Below are positions 36,299 to 45,114 of a DNA stretch of 64,000 nt, piece after piece. The stretch covers positions 23,073 to 87,072 of the forward strand of contig NZ_JAJUJJ010000012.1 in assembly GCF_029265375.1 (NCBI RefSeq), in the 5' to 3' direction. A program made the position numbers and the translations under genes. Every line of letters starts with the position of its first letter. Position 1 is the first letter of the stretch. This DNA comes from Nesterenkonia sp. (GTDB lineage: Bacteria; Actinomycetota; Actinomycetes; Actinomycetales; Micrococcaceae). The notes beneath the pieces were generated by a model that was not told the origin of the DNA, made no database searches, and saw only the letters and a program-made list of their open reading frames with translations.

Positions 36299-36976
36299 TC
36301 AGCGTCGCAGCACCTTTCGAGCGGCAAGGTTTCCGGCAATCTGAAGCAGCTGCACCATCACGACCACCACTGCTACTGCAAGCCAGGTGACTTCGTGGCG
36401 GAAACGCTGGTAGCCCTCCGTGATGGCGAAATTGCCCAGTCCACCGCCGCCGACGATGCCCGCCAGCGCCGACATGTCGATCAACGCGATGACAACGAAG
36501 GTGTAACCCAGAATGAGCGGCCCGAAGGCCTCCGGGAGCATCACAGTCAGGATGATCCGCAGTCTGGACGCGCCCATGGCGCGCGCCGCCTCGATCACCC
36601 CGGGATCGATGCTCACCAGATTCTGCTCCACAATGCGGGCGATGCCGAAGGTGGAGGCCCACACCATCGCGTGGATCACTACGTCATTTCCGATCCCCGT
36701 GCCGATGATCTGCAGCGCCATCGGCTGCAGCGCAGCCAGCAGGATGATGAACGGGATGGGACGGATGGTGTTGACCACGGTGTTCAGCGTCCAATAGACG
36801 CCTGCATTGGCCAGCAGCCCTCCGGGACGGGTCGTGTAGAGCAGCATCCCCAGGACAAGCCCGATGCCGCCGCTGATGGCAAACGTAAACGCCACCATGT
36901 AGAGCGTCTCCTGGGTGGCGCTCCACAGCTCAGGCCCGTAGTAGCTCCAGTCCAAGTTCTGGTACTGCTCGATCAC
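36299..36976 (-). CDS. metI: Methionine ABC transporter permease
   Basis: A protein of 225 residues with about five membrane helices and the ABC permease EAA loop (EAARAMGASRLRIILTVMLP). Its length and the opening WSATQETLYMVAFTFAISG fit MetI. The GTG start overlaps the metN stop (GTGA). It is the last gene of metQ-metN-metI, importing methionine or a related sulfur amino acid. Confidence 0.93.
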   Translation of the reverse strand: MIEQYQNLDWSYYGPELWSATQETLYMVAFTFAISGGIGLVLGMLLYTTRPGGLLANAGVYWTLNTVVNTIRPIPFIILLAALQPMALQIIGTGIGNDVVIHAMVWASTFGIARIVEQNLVSIDPGVIEAARAMGASRLRIILTVMLPEAFGPLILGYTFVVIALIDMSALAGIVGGGGLGNFAITEGYQRFRHEVTWLAVAVVVVMVQLLQIAGNLAARKVLRR

Positions 36977-38037
36977 TGCTCCTTCACCTCCTCCACAGGG
37001 CTGACCGCGGCCAGCTGGTCGATGAACCCCTGCGTCGCCTCGTCGGGCCCTTCCACGGCGATGGTCAGCAAGCCGTAGGAGGCATTCTTGGTGGTGCTCA
37101 TTCCGCCGTGCACGATCTGAAACGTCACACCGAACTGACCGGCCCGCCCCAGAGTCGCGCTGACAGCTGACGAATCCTTCAGCGAGACCGTCACCAGACG
37201 CCCGGACGTGCCGGCGCGAATCCGCTGCAGGTCCTCAGCGGTGGGACGGTCCTTCAGCGCGGAGCCTACGAAGCTGCCCTGGTGCTCTTCGCGCACGCTG
37301 GAGAATACGTCGTAGACCAGCCCTTCCTCCGTGATGCGGCCGGCATCCATCACCGCCACACGATCGGCGATCGCCCGGATCACCTCCATCTCATGGGTGA
37401 TGGCCACGATGGTGATACCCAGCTCCTCATTGGCCCTGCGCAGCAGCCGCAGCACCTCGCCCGTGGTGGAGGGGTCCAGCGCGGATGTGGATTCGTCGGC
37501 CAGCAGAATGTCCGGCTTGGCGGCCAGCGCCCGGGCGATCCCCACCCGCTGCTTCTGTCCGCCGGAGAGCTGTTCGGGGTAGGAGTCGGCCTTATCCGAC
37601 AGGCCCACAAATTCCAGCAGCTCTGCGACCCGCTTCTCCCGCTCAGCGCGAGACCATCCGGCCACCTTCAAGGGGTAGGCCACATTCCCCGCCGCTGTGC
37701 GGGAGGAGAAGAGGTTGAACTGCTGGAAGACCATGCCGATCCGGCGCCGCACGTGACGCAGCTGTGACTCGGAGAGCCCTGAGATGTCCCGGCCCAGGAC
37801 TCGGACAGTACCGCTGGTGGGGCGCTCCAGCCCGTTGATGAGGCGGATGAGCGTCGATTTCCCAGCGCCGGAGAATCCGATGACGCCGTACACCTCCCCG
37901 GTCCGCACAGTGAAGGAGACATTGTCGACGGCGGTGACCGAGCTGCTCCTGCCGGTGCGGAAGGTGCGGGTCACGCCGCTGAGTTCGATCAGCGGGTCTC
38001 CCGGCGCCTGGGGACCACTGGCGAACGATGCGCTCAC
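36973..38037 (-). CDS. metN: Methionine ABC transporter ATPase
   Basis: A protein of 354 residues with a GTG start preceded by AAAGGA. Walker A is in GFSGAGKSTLIRLINGL, the signature in QLSGGQKQRVGIARAL, Walker B in ILLADESTSALDP, and the H-switch in THEM. The C-terminal 90 residues form the ACT-like NIL domain (FQIVHGGMSTTKNASYGLLT), which in MetN binds methionine and inhibits transport when the cell has enough. It sits between metQ and metI. Confidence 0.95.
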   Translation of the reverse strand: MSASFASGPQAPGDPLIELSGVTRTFRTGRSSSVTAVDNVSFTVRTGEVYGVIGFSGAGKSTLIRLINGLERPTSGTVRVLGRDISGLSESQLRHVRRRIGMVFQQFNLFSSRTAAGNVAYPLKVAGWSRAEREKRVAELLEFVGLSDKADSYPEQLSGGQKQRVGIARALAAKPDILLADESTSALDPSTTGEVLRLLRRANEELGITIVAITHEMEVIRAIADRVAVMDAGRITEEGLVYDVFSSVREEHQGSFVGSALKDRPTAEDLQRIRAGTSGRLVTVSLKDSSAVSATLGRAGQFGVTFQIVHGGMSTTKNASYGLLTIAVEGPDEATQGFIDQLAAVSPVEEVKEQ

Positions 38038-38101
38038 AGGCTGTTTCCTTTCGGGAAGCCGGTATCTGGGGATGCGTAGGTGTCAGAAGCTGCCGAGCGC
38101 C

Positions 38102-38995
38102 TCACTGTCCCTCCTGAAGCGCCTCCTCGTACTCGGTCAGGGACTGCTGCAGCTCCTCCGCGCTGACATCGTCGACCGCAACGGAGGTGCCGTTGGAGCG
38201 TTCGGCCATGATCTCCAGCACCCGCTCATCGTGATAGAGCGCGGCAATCTCAGCCAGCGCCTCGTTATTCACGTCGTCCTCGCGCACCACGAAGGCGTTG
38301 ATGTAGGGAAACGCCGAGGGATCGGAGGGGTCGTCGGCGTAGATCCCATCATTCAGCGGATCCAGCTCGGCATCCTGCGCGAAGTTGTTGTTGATGACCG
38401 CGCCCTCCACGGACTGCAGGGCGTTGACAGTCTGCGCAGCATCCACCGGGTGCAGCTCCACGGTGGAGGCAGCTTCATCCACGTGGCGCGGTTCCGGCTG
38501 GGGAGTCTCCTCGGCGAGCTCCACCAGGCCGGCGGCGACCAGCACATTGATCGCCCGGCCCTGATTGACCGGATCATTCGGGATGGCCACGACGTCGCCG
38601 TCGGAGAACTCCTCGACGTCGTCATACTCATTGGAGTACAGCGTCAGCGGAACGATTTCAGTGGGCGCGATGGGCTGCAGATTATCGCCGGAGCTGACAT
38701 TGTGCTCGGCAAGGAAGGCGATGTGCTGGAACCAGTTGGCGTCGAGGTCGCCATTGGTCAGCGCCGGGTTGGGCTGGTTGTAGTCGGTGAAGTTGACCAG
38801 CTCCACCTCATAGCCGAGCTCCTCCTCGGCGATTCGGGCCAGCTCCCGGTGGGCCTCATGTTCGTTGGCGACCCCGATGGTGAACGAGGTCTGGTCCTCC
38901 TGGAGCGCTTGCGTCTCACCTCCGCCTCCGCAGGCGGTGGCGGCAAGCAGGGCTACTGCCAGGACTGAGGCGGCTGCGCGGGTGCGTGCGGGCAT
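38102..38995 (-). CDS. metQ: Methionine-binding lipoprotein
   Basis: A NlpA/MetQ-family lipoprotein of 297 residues. The ATG at 38995 follows a perfect AGGAGG site 7 nt upstream and gives a lipoprotein signal ending LLAATAC-GGG, with Cys as the lipidated residue. The binding protein then shows FTIGVANEHEAHRELARIAE, NFTDYNQPNPALTNGDLDAN and VNNEALAEIAALY, standard for MetQ. It is the first gene of the importer; a structured leader of more than 300 nt lies upstream. Confidence 0.94.
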   Translation of the reverse strand: MPARTRAAASVLAVALLAATACGGGGETQALQEDQTSFTIGVANEHEAHRELARIAEEELGYEVELVNFTDYNQPNPALTNGDLDANWFQHIAFLAEHNVSSGDNLQPIAPTEIVPLTLYSNEYDDVEEFSDGDVVAIPNDPVNQGRAINVLVAAGLVELAEETPQPEPRHVDEAASTVELHPVDAAQTVNALQSVEGAVINNNFAQDAELDPLNDGIYADDPSDPSAFPYINAFVVREDDVNNEALAEIAALYHDERVLEIMAERSNGTSVAVDDVSAEELQQSLTEYEEALQEGQ

Positions 38996-39066
38996 AGGGA
39001 ATCCTCCTAGTGGGCGCGCAGGCACGGCGGCCTGCACTGAAAGATGGGTTCGGGGCGAGGTGAGGA

Positions 39067-39109
39067 GCGGTCCGTCCCGTCGGACCGCGAATCGGCGCGC
39101 GTCAGCGCC
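39067..39109 (-). promoter_or_regulatory. Two hairpins in the metQ leader
   Basis: GCGGTCCG/CGGACCGC (39067-39074 and 39081-39088, 6-nt loop) is a perfect 8-bp stem, and GGCGC-N6-GCGCC follows at 39094-39109. Both lie within 115 nt upstream of metQ and would be transcribed if the promoter is in the A/T-rich part. They may be part of a leader that controls metQNI; no known riboswitch class was matched. Confidence 0.4.
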
Positions 39110-39319
39110 TTGGCACGGGGGGACTCATCGGCTCCGGTGTCCTCTCGATGCTGCTCTTGCCCACTCCGAGCAGTGACGCACTCAGCGCCAGGAGCAGGCC
39201 GCATCCATGATCCTGACCACCCGTGAACATGGGGTTGGTGCGCGGCCCGATAAGGATCGTGACGACCGCGTCTCGCGATGCTCAGCTCAGCCTACCGGAC
39301 GACCACCGTCGGCACCGGT

Positions 39320-39351
39320 GAACATACTTCATAATCTGTCATATTATGTTC
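39320..39351. promoter_or_regulatory. A/T-rich inverted repeat upstream of metQNI
   Basis: GAACATA (39320-39326) and TATGTTC (39345-39351) are perfect inverted copies enclosing a second pair, CATAAT (39330-39335) and ATTATG (39343-39348). In this G+C-rich genome such a patch is probably a promoter with a repressor site for metQNI. Confidence 0.5.
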
Positions 39352-39364
39352 AATCCGGTTGGGC

Positions 39365-39386
39365 GCCCGGCACGACGGCGCCGGGC
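39365..39386 (-). terminator. Hairpin after the amino-acid importer operon
   Basis: GCCCGGC and GCCGGGC (7 bp, 8-nt loop) lie 3 nt beyond the ATPase stop and would end the importer transcript. The T tract is poor. Confidence 0.5.
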
Positions 39387-39388
39387 CG

Positions 39389-40147
39389 CTACTCAGCCAG
39401 CGGGTTGAGCACTCTGCGCAGGAAGTCCTGGGTGCGCGGCTGCTGGGGATCGCCGATGACCTCCTGGGCCGGGCCCTCCTCCACCACCACGCCCTGGTCC
39501 ATGAAGACCACGCGGTCGGCGACCTCGCGGGCGAAGCCCATCTCATGGGTCACCACGATCATCGTCATACCGGCCTCGGCCAGGCTGCGCATACTGGTCA
39601 GCACGTCCCCGACAGTCTCCGGATCCAGCGCGGAGGTCGGCTCGTCGAACAGCATCAGCTGCGGCTTCATGGTCAGCGCCCGGGCGATGGCAACCCGCTG
39701 CTGCTGCCCCCCTGAGAGCTGCGCGGGCCTGCGGTCGGCCAGGTCTTTCAGCCCCACCTGGTCCAGCTGGCGCAGCGCCTCCTCCTCCGCCTCGGATGCC
39801 GACTGCTTCAGCACCCGGCGCGGGGTCAAGGTGCAGTTCTCCAGCACGCTCAGATGCGGAAAGAGGTTGAACTGCTGGAAGACCATGCCGATCCGGCGTC
39901 GCATGGCGTCCAGGTTCACATCCGGGTCGGTGGCCTCAAACTGCCCGACCGTGATGCGGCCGGCATCGGGATCCTCCAGCCGGTTCACGCAGCGCAGCAG
40001 CGTGGACTTCCCGGAACCGGAGGCACCGATCAGGCAGACCACCTCGCCGGGGTCAACCCGCATGCTGATTCCCTTGAGGACCTCATTGTCGCCGAAGGAC
40101 TTGTGGAGGTCCTCGATGACGACGCCGGCTGCCTGCTCGTCGCTCAT
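39389..40147 (-). CDS. Polar amino-acid ABC transporter ATPase
   Basis: A GlnQ-type ATPase of 252 residues: Walker [20 protein letters not shown]-loop [12 protein letters not shown], signature [17 protein letters not shown], Walker [15 protein letters not shown], and H-loop VVTHEMGFA. The ATG overlaps the permease stop (ATGA). It has no C-terminal regulatory domain, as usual in this class. Confidence 0.94.
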   Translation of the reverse strand: MSDEQAAGVVIEDLHKSFGDNEVLKGISMRVDPGEVVCLIGASGSGKSTLLRCVNRLEDPDAGRITVGQFEATDPDVNLDAMRRRIGMVFQQFNLFPHLSVLENCTLTPRRVLKQSASEAEEEALRQLDQVGLKDLADRRPAQLSGGQQQRVAIARALTMKPQLMLFDEPTSALDPETVGDVLTSMRSLAEAGMTMIVVTHEMGFAREVADRVVFMDQGVVVEEGPAQEVIGDPQQPRTQDFLRRVLNPLAE

Positions 40148-40956
40148 GCTTTCACCTTCTTCTTCCGCGACGCCTTCGCCGGACCGCGTGCCTCCAGGCG
40201 TCGGGCCAACAGGGACAGCGGCACCGTAATGATCAGGTAGCAGAACCCGGCCACCACCAGGGGAGTCATGCCGGCCTGGTACATAGTGATGCCGTCGCGG
40301 CCCATCTTGGTCAGCTCGGCGGCTGCGCCGGCCATGCCCACCACGTAGATCAGCGACGAATCCTTGGTCAGCAGGATGGCCTCATTGGTCAGCGGAGGCA
40401 GCACAATGCGGAAGGCCTGGGGAATCTGGATGCTCACCATGGCGCGCCAGGCCGGCATGCCCAGCGCCCGGGCGGCTTCCACCTGACCTGCGGGCACCGC
40501 CTGCAGGCCGGCACGGATGGTCTCGGCGATATAGGCCGATCCCACGATCGCCAGCGCAGTGGCGGCGGTCTGCAGCGTGCTCAGGTTCAGCCCGAAGGCC
40601 AGCGAGGCTCCGAAGCCCAAGGCGATGAACACCAGGATGGCCGGGATGCCGCGGAAGAACTCGATATACGCCGTGGCGATCCAGCGGTAGACCGGGAAGG
40701 AGGCCAGGCGCATCAGCGCCAGCAGCGTGCCGGCGAGCAGGCCGAAGAGGAACCCGAAGAAGGTGTACTGGATTGTATTGACCAGTCCGGTGGTGATCAC
40801 CCCGGGGAACATCGGGGCCACAGGCTCTAGGTTGAAGAAGCTCTGCTGGACCGCTCCCCAGTCGATGATCACCGTCAGCACCGCCACAGCGATGACGAAC
40901 ACCGCTGCTTGGATGCCGAGGCTCAGCTGCCTCCGCTTACGGTTCGATAGCGCCAT
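40144..40956 (-). CDS. Polar amino-acid ABC transporter permease
   Basis: A HisM/GlnP-type permease of 270 residues with about five helices and the EAA loop ([20 protein letters not shown]). It lies 11 nt after the binding-protein gene and overlaps the ATPase start. One permease only, so a homodimeric channel is likely. Confidence 0.92.
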   Translation of the reverse strand: MALSNRKRRQLSLGIQAAVFVIAVAVLTVIIDWGAVQQSFFNLEPVAPMFPGVITTGLVNTIQYTFFGFLFGLLAGTLLALMRLASFPVYRWIATAYIEFFRGIPAILVFIALGFGASLAFGLNLSTLQTAATALAIVGSAYIAETIRAGLQAVPAGQVEAARALGMPAWRAMVSIQIPQAFRIVLPPLTNEAILLTKDSSLIYVVGMAGAAAELTKMGRDGITMYQAGMTPLVVAGFCYLIITVPLSLLARRLEARGPAKASRKKKVKA

Positions 40957-40967
40957 AGACGGCCGGG

Positions 40968-41861
40968 TCAGTCCTCGTCGTCATCGTCGTCATCGTCGGC
41001 CTCTTCGGGAGTCTCGCCCGACTCGAACCAGACCTGCTCGATCTCATCCAGTGCGCCGGTGGACTCCAGTTCGGCCAGCACCTGGTTGACCGCGTCGATG
41101 AGCTCCTGATTCTCCAGCTGAGCGGCAATGCCCAGCTGCTCGCCGGTGTCGATCTCTTCGACGAAGACGTATTCATCGGAGTCACCGGCCTGGTAGCCGA
41201 GGATGGAGATATTGCCGATCAGGGCGTCCACCTGCCCGGCCTCCAGACCCTGCAGCATCAGGCCGGAGTCCTCATATCCCACTGCGTCGATGCCTTCCTC
41301 GGTGGCGTAGTCATCCCCCGTGGTGGCGGTCTGCACGCCGACCGTGGCTCCATCAAGGTCTGCGGTGGACTCAATGCCGGACTCAGCGGTGGCCAGCAGT
41401 CCCAGATTGTCATCCAGGTAGGGATCGCTGAAGAGCATATTGCCGGAGCGCTCTTCAGTGATCGTCATCCCGGAGATCGCCAGGTCACAGTCCTGGGCAT
41501 TGAGTGCGACACCGGACTCAATGCCGTCCCAGGAGGACTCGATGATCTCCAGCTCAAGGTCCAGGGCGTCGGCGATAGCTTCGGCAACGTCGATGTCGAA
41601 GCCGACCACCTCGCCCTCGTCGCTGTAGTACTCGAACGGCGGGTAGGGCACATCGGAGCACACCTGCAGGGTGCCCGCGCTGATGGTGGTCACGTCGGCG
41701 TCGACGGTGACGTCCGCCTCCACCTGCGCTTCGGCGTCCACCTCGCTGCCGGCCTCGTCGTCGTTGTCGCCGCCGCAGGCGGTCAGGGCCAGGGCAGCCG
41801 CTGAGGCCAGGGCGAGTCCGGTCAGCCACGGCTTATCGGAGGTGGGAGCGGTGTAGCGCAT
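40968..41861 (-). CDS. Amino-acid-binding lipoprotein
   Basis: A family-3 solute-binding protein of 297 residues. The lipoprotein signal has basic and hydrophobic parts and lipobox LALTAC. An acidic spacer follows, then LQVCSDVPYPPFEYYSDEGE, GFDIDVAEAIADAL, DLAISGMTITEERSGNMLFS and VGVQTATTGDDYA, all typical of glutamine/cystine-type binding proteins. The C-terminus is a run of Asp/Glu. The exact ligand cannot be assigned. It is the first gene of the operon, controlled by the tandem palindromes just upstream. Confidence 0.92.
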   Translation of the reverse strand: MRYTAPTSDKPWLTGLALASAAALALTACGGDNDDEAGSEVDAEAQVEADVTVDADVTTISAGTLQVCSDVPYPPFEYYSDEGEVVGFDIDVAEAIADALDLELEIIESSWDGIESGVALNAQDCDLAISGMTITEERSGNMLFSDPYLDDNLGLLATAESGIESTADLDGATVGVQTATTGDDYATEEGIDAVGYEDSGLMLQGLEAGQVDALIGNISILGYQAGDSDEYVFVEEIDTGEQLGIAAQLENQELIDAVNQVLAELESTGALDEIEQVWFESGETPEEADDDDDDDED

Positions 41862-41890
41862 GTTGGGTTCCTCATTCGGTGGTGAGCTGG

Positions 41891-41925
41891 AAAGTATCAG
41901 CTGATTAAAGTATCAGCTGATTATA
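41891..41925 (-). promoter_or_regulatory. Tandem 16-bp repeat operator over a TATAAT box
   Basis: AAAGTATCAGCTGATT occurs twice head-to-tail (41891-41906 and 41907-41922). Each copy contains the palindrome ATCAGCTGAT, centres 16 bp apart. On the minus strand a consensus TATAAT (41920-41925) overlaps the outer copy, 59 nt upstream of the binding-protein ATG. This looks like a repressor site covering the importer promoter; the regulator is not in the window as far as can be seen. Confidence 0.65.
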
Positions 41926-41960
41926 GGCCGGGGAGCTGTTTCGGGCAGATGGCGACGTCA

Positions 41961-42419
41961 TTACAGCTGCACCAGGGCTTGGGATTTGGCCATCACGCGG
42001 GTGCGCTCCTCGCCGGCGAGAAGCTCCACCTTCAGGTCGATGCGCACTGTGGAGGCGTCCGGGTCCAGCTTCCCGATAGTCCCGGTGATCTCCAGCAGAG
42101 CGGTGGGGGCCTGGGGGGATCCGCTGGCGGCGTCAGGCACCGGGACCGGAGAGGTGAAGCGGGTCTGATAGTCGACCACGGCGGCCGGGTCGCCCGCCCA
42201 GTCGGTGACCAGCCCCACGGCCGCGCCCATGGTGAGCATGCCGTGGGCGATCACTCCGTCGAGTCCCACCTCACGGGCGAAGCGCTCATTCCAGTGGATC
42301 GGATTGTGGTCCCCGGAGGCGGCTGCGTAGCGGATCAGGTCCGCGCGGGAGAGTTCGATCCGACGGGTGCCGATGATCTGGCCTTTCTCCAACTCGTCCC
42401 ACCGATGCGGCTGGGTCAT
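41961..42419 (-). CDS. hadB: HadB-like (3R)-hydroxyacyl-ACP dehydratase subunit
   Basis: A MaoC hot-dog protein of 152 residues. The catalytic hydratase-2 motif is present: YAAASGDHNPIHWNERFARE, with Asp and His, then GVIAHGMLTMG. HadB supplies the active site and pairs with HadA to dehydrate 3-hydroxyacyl chains in fatty-acid synthesis. Start and the upstream stop overlap (TGATG); a GTG 3 nt earlier is equally possible. Confidence 0.88.
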   Translation of the reverse strand: MTQPHRWDELEKGQIIGTRRIELSRADLIRYAAASGDHNPIHWNERFAREVGLDGVIAHGMLTMGAAVGLVTDWAGDPAAVVDYQTRFTSPVPVPDAASGSPQAPTALLEITGTIGKLDPDASTVRIDLKVELLAGEERTRVMAKSQALVQL

Positions 42420-42877
42420 CACTTCTCCTCGCTCTCGTCGGCGCGCACCAGCAGCGAGGAGGTCACGGTGGCTCGCGCCGCCCCGTCCTCAGCGGTGATC
42501 TCGGTGCGGGTGGTGACCATCGCCCCGGAACCCATCACGCGGATCCGCTCCAGGGTGGTCTGCGCCGAAAGGGTGTCCCCGGCGGTGATCGGGGAATGGT
42601 GGGTGAACCGCTCCTCGGCGTGGACGACGCGGGAGAAGTCGATGCCGGCTTCCGGGTCGTTGACGACGGCGGCCTCGGCGCGCTGGGCTGCCACCACCGC
42701 GAAGGTCGGCGGGGCGATCAGGTCCCGGTGCCCCAGCTCGCGGGCGGCCTGCGGGTCTTGGTGCGCGGGGTGGTCGGCCTTGACTGCGACGGCGAACTCA
42801 CGGATGGTCTCGCGGCTGACCTGGTACGGAGGCGCGGGCGGGTAGGTGTGGCCCTGACGCGCGGTGCTGATGCTCAT
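42419..42877 (-). CDS. hadA: HadA-like (3R)-hydroxyacyl-ACP dehydratase subunit
   Basis: A MaoC-like protein of 152 residues of the FAS1-dehydratase type: PPYQVSRETIREFAVAVKAD, then LIAPPTFAVVAAQRA and YSPITAG-like HHSPITAGDTLSA. It lacks the catalytic Asp/His motif and forms the stabilising subunit to HadB. It is joined to both neighbours by overlaps (ATGA at 42874-42877; TGATG at hadB). Confidence 0.87.
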   Translation of the reverse strand: MSISTARQGHTYPPAPPYQVSRETIREFAVAVKADHPAHQDPQAARELGHRDLIAPPTFAVVAAQRAEAAVVNDPEAGIDFSRVVHAEERFTHHSPITAGDTLSAQTTLERIRVMGSGAMVTTRTEITAEDGAARATVTSSLLVRADESEEK

Positions 42878-43152
42878 GAGCTCTGCCCCTTCTGCCGGAT
42901 GATCTGAGCGGCTTGGCGCTTGCGCAGCCCGATGCCGATGACGTGGCTGAGCAGACCGATTCCCAGGAGCGCCATGCCGGTCACCCGGATGGTGGAGGCG
43001 GCAGATTCGGAGGCTGCGAACGCGGCGGCGATCACCGCGATGATGCCCAGCAGCGTGCCGCCCATACCGGTGAGCAGCGCGGCGCGGTATGCGGGCGTAC
43101 CGGTGGACCAGGGGTCCATCTGCCCAGCGTGCGGATTCGTGGGATCAGCCAT
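42874..43152 (-). CDS. Small membrane protein upstream of hadA
   Basis: A protein of 92 residues with two hydrophobic helices (YRAALLTGMGGTLLGIIAVIA and VTGMALLGIGLLSHVIGIGL). Its stop overlaps the hadA start, so it is the first gene of a three-gene operon. In relatives this place is often taken by other short genes such as rpmG. Function unknown. Confidence 0.7.
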   Translation of the reverse strand: MADPTNPHAGQMDPWSTGTPAYRAALLTGMGGTLLGIIAVIAAAFAASESAASTIRVTGMALLGIGLLSHVIGIGLRKRQAAQIIRQKGQSS

Positions 43153-43215
43153 CGGCAGACCATCCTACCCGCGGTGCCTGAAGCCCCGGACTCAACCTCT
43201 CAGTGCAGACAGTCC

Positions 43216-43239
43216 GGGCGCGGCTCTTGTGCCGCGCCC
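43216..43239. promoter_or_regulatory. Strong hairpin in the divergent region
   Basis: GGGCGCGGC and GCCGCGCCC form a perfect 9-bp stem with a 6-nt loop; GACAG (43208-43212) and CTGTC (43240-43244) extend it past a small bulge. It lies between the divergent membrane-protein and formaldehyde-dehydrogenase genes, where a terminator is not expected. It may be an insulating terminator, a leader hairpin of the dehydrogenase mRNA or an operator. Confidence 0.5.
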
Positions 43240-43309
43240 CTGTCTCGACCAGACTCGGATGTATCACCTGAATCGACACTTCAAGCACTTGTGACCGGAG
43301 GAGCCCGTC

Positions 43310-44407
43310 ATGCCGCATACCGTCAACGCCGTCGTCGTCACTGAGAAGAATGCACCGGCCGAAGTGACCCAGATCGTCGTCCCCGATCCCGGCCCGGGGG
43401 AAGTGGTGGTGGACGTCCTGACCTGCGGCGTGTGTCAGACCGACCAGCACTTCCAGCAGGGCGAGGTGGGAGACAATTTCCCCTACCTGCTCGGCCACGA
43501 GGCCACCGCCCGGGTCGCCGAGGTCGGAGAGGGCGTGACCAATGTGCGTGTCGGCGACAAGGTGATCCTCAACTGGCGGGCGGTCTGCGGCGAGTGCCGC
43601 GCCTGCCGGAAGGGTCAGCTGAAGTACTGCTTCAACACCCACAATGCCCAGCAGAAGATGACCCTGACCGACGGCACTGAGCTGGAGGCGGCCCTGGGCA
43701 TCGGCTCCTTCGCTGAGAAGACGCTCGTCGCGGCCGGGCAGTGCACGGTGATCGAGGACGTCGACGACTCCGCCAACGCGGCGGTGGGTCTGCTGGGCTG
43801 CGGTGTGATGGCCGGCATCGGCGCTGCGATCAACACCGGAGAGGTCGCCCGCGGCGAATCGGTGGCCGTCATCGGCTGCGGCGGAGTCGGCACTGCAGCC
43901 ATCGCCGGGGCCAAGCTGGCCGGAGCCACCACCATCATCGCGGTGGACATCGACCCGCGGAAGCTGGCCAAGGCTCAGGAGCTGGGCGCCACCCACACGG
44001 TGAACTCCGCCGAGCAGGACGCAGTGGAGGCGATCCGGGAGCACACCGGCGGTTTCGGCGCGGATGTGGTGATCGACGCCGTCGCCCGGCCGGAGACCTA
44101 CAAGCAGGCCTTCTACGCCCGGGACCTGGCAGGCCGGGTGGTGCTGGTCGGCGTGCCGGATCCCGCTTTCACCATCGAACTGCCGATGATCGATCTCTTC
44201 GGCCGCGGCGGCGCCCTGAAGTCCTCCTGGTACGGCGACTGCCTGCCCTCCCGGGACTTCCCCATGCTGGTGGATCTCTACCGGCAGGGCCGGCTGGACC
44301 TGGATGCCTTCGTCACCGAGCGGATCCGTCTGGACCAGGTGCAGGAGGCCTTTGACACCATGAACCGCGGGGACGTTCTGCGCTCCGTCGTCGAACTCTC
44401 CGCCTGA
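43310..44407 (+). CDS. S-(hydroxymethyl)mycothiol dehydrogenase
   Basis: A zinc-dependent medium-chain alcohol dehydrogenase of 365 residues, class III-like, of the mycothiol-dependent formaldehyde dehydrogenase type: [31 protein letters not shown], structural-zinc cysteines in [42 protein letters not shown], and the Rossmann motif [13 protein letters not shown]. It oxidises the formaldehyde-mycothiol adduct with NAD. A CGGAGGAG site precedes the ATG. Its product likely goes to the MBL-fold protein that follows. Formaldehyde is the expected by-product of the Rieske demethylase and of flavin-dependent demethylation to the right. Confidence 0.92.
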   Translation: MPHTVNAVVVTEKNAPAEVTQIVVPDPGPGEVVVDVLTCGVCQTDQHFQQGEVGDNFPYLLGHEATARVAEVGEGVTNVRVGDKVILNWRAVCGECRACRKGQLKYCFNTHNAQQKMTLTDGTELEAALGIGSFAEKTLVAAGQCTVIEDVDDSANAAVGLLGCGVMAGIGAAINTGEVARGESVAVIGCGGVGTAAIAGAKLAGATTIIAVDIDPRKLAKAQELGATHTVNSAEQDAVEAIREHTGGFGADVVIDAVARPETYKQAFYARDLAGRVVLVGVPDPAFTIELPMIDLFGRGGALKSSWYGDCLPSRDFPMLVDLYRQGRLDLDAFVTERIRLDQVQEAFDTMNRGDVLRSVVELSA

Positions 44408-44440
44408 GCCGACCACTACCCCACCCAAGGAGACAGAAGC

Positions 44441-45076
44441 ATGGCTGCACGTATTGAGCATCTGGAGACCTCAGGCACGTTCTCGCTCGACGGCGAGACC
44501 CACCAGGTGGACAACAATGTCTGGATCGTCGGCGACGACCAGGAGGTCATCGTCATCGACCCCGCCCACGACGCCGATGCGGTCACCTCCGCAGTGGGCG
44601 GGCGCAGGGTGGCGGCGATCCTGCTGACCCACGGACACGACGATCACATTCGTCAAGTGCTTCAGGTCCAGGACGCCATCGGTGGCCAGACCCATCTCAA
44701 CCCCGAGGACCGCATGCTGTGGGACCAGGTCCACAGTGCCGCCCCGGACGCGGAGATCGCTGAGGGAGACACCTTCACCGTGGCCGGCACGCAGCTGCGG
44801 GCCATCCACACCCCAGGGCACTCACCGGGTTCGACCTGCTTCTTCGCCGAGAACCTGGAGGGCGGGCCGGTGCTGTTCTCGGGAGACACCCTGTTCCAGG
44901 GCGGGCCGGGGGCCACCGGCCGCTCCTACAGCAGCTTCGACACCATCATCGAGTCCATCCGCACCAAGCTGTTCGATCTGCCGGCTGAGACGCGGGTCAA
45001 CACCGGCCACGGACCCTCGACCACGATCGGCGAGGAATCCCCCAAGCTCGAGGAGTGGATACAGCGGGGCCACTGA
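44441..45076 (+). CDS. MBL-fold metallo-hydrolase
   Basis: A metallo-beta-lactamase-fold protein of 211 residues: the metal motif is THGHDDHI, with downstream HTPGHSPGSTCF and GHGPSTTIGEE supplying further His/Asp ligands. It resembles glyoxalase II. Proteins of this type follow mycothiol-dependent formaldehyde dehydrogenase genes in many actinobacteria and are thought to hydrolyse the S-formylmycothiol product; that substrate is inferred from context. AAGGAG precedes the ATG, and the gap to the dehydrogenase is 33 nt, so one operon. Confidence 0.88.
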   Translation: MAARIEHLETSGTFSLDGETHQVDNNVWIVGDDQEVIVIDPAHDADAVTSAVGGRRVAAILLTHGHDDHIRQVLQVQDAIGGQTHLNPEDRMLWDQVHSAAPDAEIAEGDTFTVAGTQLRAIHTPGHSPGSTCFFAENLEGGPVLFSGDTLFQGGPGATGRSYSSFDTIIESIRTKLFDLPAETRVNTGHGPSTTIGEESPKLEEWIQRGH

Positions 45077-45114
45077 GAACCGGCAGCACCGCCGGCAGGC
45101 TGCGCGTCCGGAGG

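Larger units (their letters stand above)
38996..39388. other. 393-bp intergenic region upstream of metQ
   Basis: No convincing gene. On the metQ side it holds two hairpins (39067-39109); further up an A/T-rich inverted repeat (39320-39351) stands out in the G+C-rich background, and the terminator of the neighbouring amino-acid importer lies at 39365-39386. A methionine-responsive leader would be expected here, but no SAM-I core was recognised. Confidence 0.6.

Noticed and set aside
39099..39226. Possible 42-codon leader peptide upstream of metQ on the minus strand
   Set aside because: It has an ATG and a hydrophobic middle but no ribosome site, no run of regulatory codons and an unlikely C-terminus; support is too weak to call a gene.
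38996..39300. SAM riboswitch upstream of metQNI
   Set aside because: The conserved SAM-I and SAM-IV cores were looked for on the minus strand and not found; only unassigned hairpins remain.
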